DNA of 64,000 bases, taken from NCBI GenBank assembly GCA_020629715.1, contig JAHDCU010000007.1, forward strand, positions 62,001-126,000, read 5' to 3'. Positions within the stretch are counted from its first letter, which is position 1, and each line of letters opens with the position of its first letter. The notes beneath the pieces are model-generated. The model saw only the letters and a program-made list of their open reading frames with translations, did not search any database and was not told where the DNA came from. This document shows positions 63,131 to 64,000 of the stretch, piece by piece. Position numbers and translations under genes: made by a program. Origin of the DNA: Saprospiraceae bacterium. GTDB lineage: Bacteria; Bacteroidota; Bacteroidia; Chitinophagales; Saprospiraceae.

Positions 63131-63946
63131 TCAATCTAATGCATTGAGTGGATATTTCAAAGATTCGTGACTATGTAGTATCGCTTTCACCGATCCAATG
63201 GAGACTGGTGATTCTATCTGTAAAGGTACTTTATTTTGATCCGCAGAAAACCAAACCTTCATTTTACTGCCCTCTTCAAAGACGTAACTATCTACGAGTT
63301 CTGCTTCAAGCAAGTGAGTATTGTAAGTACCAAGGTTTTTGATTTTCTTCTGTTTGTTTTTCTTCTTAAGTGTTAGTCCTATATCAAAAGCCTCGTTATC
63401 AAAAAATATCGATGCGTCTAGTCTATCCTTCTTTTTCACCTGATCGATATCTACATTTCTGATCTTATAAATGATGCTAAGCATATCTTGAATACAATGG
63501 TCTGAGCTAAACTGAGCTGTCTTAGCTTGTTCACGAGATTTACCATTGACCGTAGTCATCAGCAAGGTGTCCGGATGAAAATAAATGCTATCAAACTTGA
63601 AGTACTTCCCCTCATGCACATCTCTTAAAAATGTACGTGGTTCCATAGTTTCTTTGTCACAGGAAGCGGCAAAATAATCATCTACTTTAAAGAAACTTTC
63701 ATACGAGCTAAACGTTTTTCCTCTAGCTTCAAATTTATAGTTATCCTCATTTTCCTTAACTGTAAAGACAACTTCTCCCGCAGGAATCCAAACAAACTTC
63801 CAATTGTAATAAAGTCGATATACCAATCGCTCACCATCTTGAAATGTAGTGTTTTCTGTCAAACATGAATCATAAAAGTCTTGAGCAGACATAAATGTCA
63901 GGCTCTGGAGACTAAGAAGGATGATAATGACGATTCTTGATACCAA
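63131..63946 (-). CDS. DUF3108 domain exported protein
   Basis: 271 residues from a TTG start at 63946; no ATG is found in frame before an upstream stop near 63986. Signal peptide ends at M-S-A-Q. The DUF3108 opening G-E-R-L-V-Y-R-L-Y-Y-N-W-K-F-V-W-I-P-A-G-E is clear, and the barrel-like segments continue to the end (V-W-F-S-A-D-Q-N-K-V-P-L-Q-I). Function unknown. The start codon is the least sure part; it leads into DUF4230. Confidence 0.85.
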   Translation of the reverse strand: MVSRIVIIILLSLQSLTFMSAQDFYDSCLTENTTFQDGERLVYRLYYNWKFVWIPAGEVVFTVKENEDNYKFEARGKTFSSYESFFKVDDYFAASCDKETMEPRTFLRDVHEGKYFKFDSIYFHPDTLLMTTVNGKSREQAKTAQFSSDHCIQDMLSIIYKIRNVDIDQVKKKDRLDASIFFDNEAFDIGLTLKKKNKQKKIKNLGTYNTHLLEAELVDSYVFEEGSKMKVWFSADQNKVPLQIESPVSIGSVKAILHSHESLKYPLNALD

Positions 63947-64000
63947 GGGACTGCAGTATATTTTCTTTACTAACGAAAAAAAGACCTACTAATGATGGTA

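Noticed and set aside
1-64000. CRISPR arrays, insertion sequences, tRNA or rRNA genes
   Set aside because: I looked for regular repeats, transposase-like frames and tRNA or rRNA signatures in the gaps and found none.

Overview
This window is an A+T-rich stretch of a Bacteroidota chromosome. It holds SprA, the outer-membrane translocon of the type IX secretion system, a fused MurF-alanine racemase, a DUF2723/GT117 membrane glycosyltransferase, DUF4783, and many promoters of the Bacteroidota form (TTG, about 20 bases, then TAnnTTTG). Low G+C, SprA and these families fit a Saprospiria- or Cytophagia-like free-living marine or freshwater lineage; the genus cannot be fixed from the sequence. No rRNA, tRNA, CRISPR array, insertion sequence or prophage gene was seen.

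Layout. 1-5.4 kb: rimP-nusA-infB operon plus a TIGR02757 gene, with a possible attenuator in the leader. 5.4-10.1 kb: envelope unknowns, gpmI, truA and an MtfA-like protein lacking the zinc motif. 10.1-13.7 kb: the reverse-strand rplM-rpsI-rpsB-tsf cluster and pyrH. 14.0-16.6 kb: a four-gene signalling module (small CPDDC protein, 7-helix membrane protein, histidine kinase, LuxR-type regulator) behind phased TACGTA sites. 17.2-24 kb: rlmN, then a histidine kinase translationally overlapped by a TonB-dependent receptor and two paralogous small beta-barrels. 24.1-30.6 kb: trmB, thiL, a pseudouridine synthase, a 49-residue membrane protein, GT117, rpiB. 30.6-35.5 kb: M28 peptidase, an OmpR/EnvZ-type pair and a divergent PDZ protein. 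35.6-44 kb: sprA (2558 residues) behind ruvA. 44.1-52.1 kb: purD, murF-alr and three PpiC/SurA-type chaperone genes. 52.1-52.8 kb: a gene-free stretch with a probable reverse-strand small RNA and a sigma-54-like htpG promoter. 52.8-59 kb: htpG, tsaB, an ArsR regulator, then a YceI / PycTM-like / DUF763 / DUF5655 run. 59-64 kb: two tandem POT peptide transporters, DUF4230 and DUF3108 proteins.

Taken together the window is mostly core genome (translation, cell wall, purine and thiamine metabolism) interleaved with envelope biogenesis: SprA and the three periplasmic PPIases probably serve export and folding of outer-membrane and secreted proteins. The most interesting items are the two small-RNA candidates (10150-10266 forward, 52372-52463 reverse), whose G.U pairs favour one strand only, the 14-16.6 kb signalling module, the PycTM-like gene without a cyclase, the inactive-looking MtfA relative, and an rlmN that appears to start at CTG.
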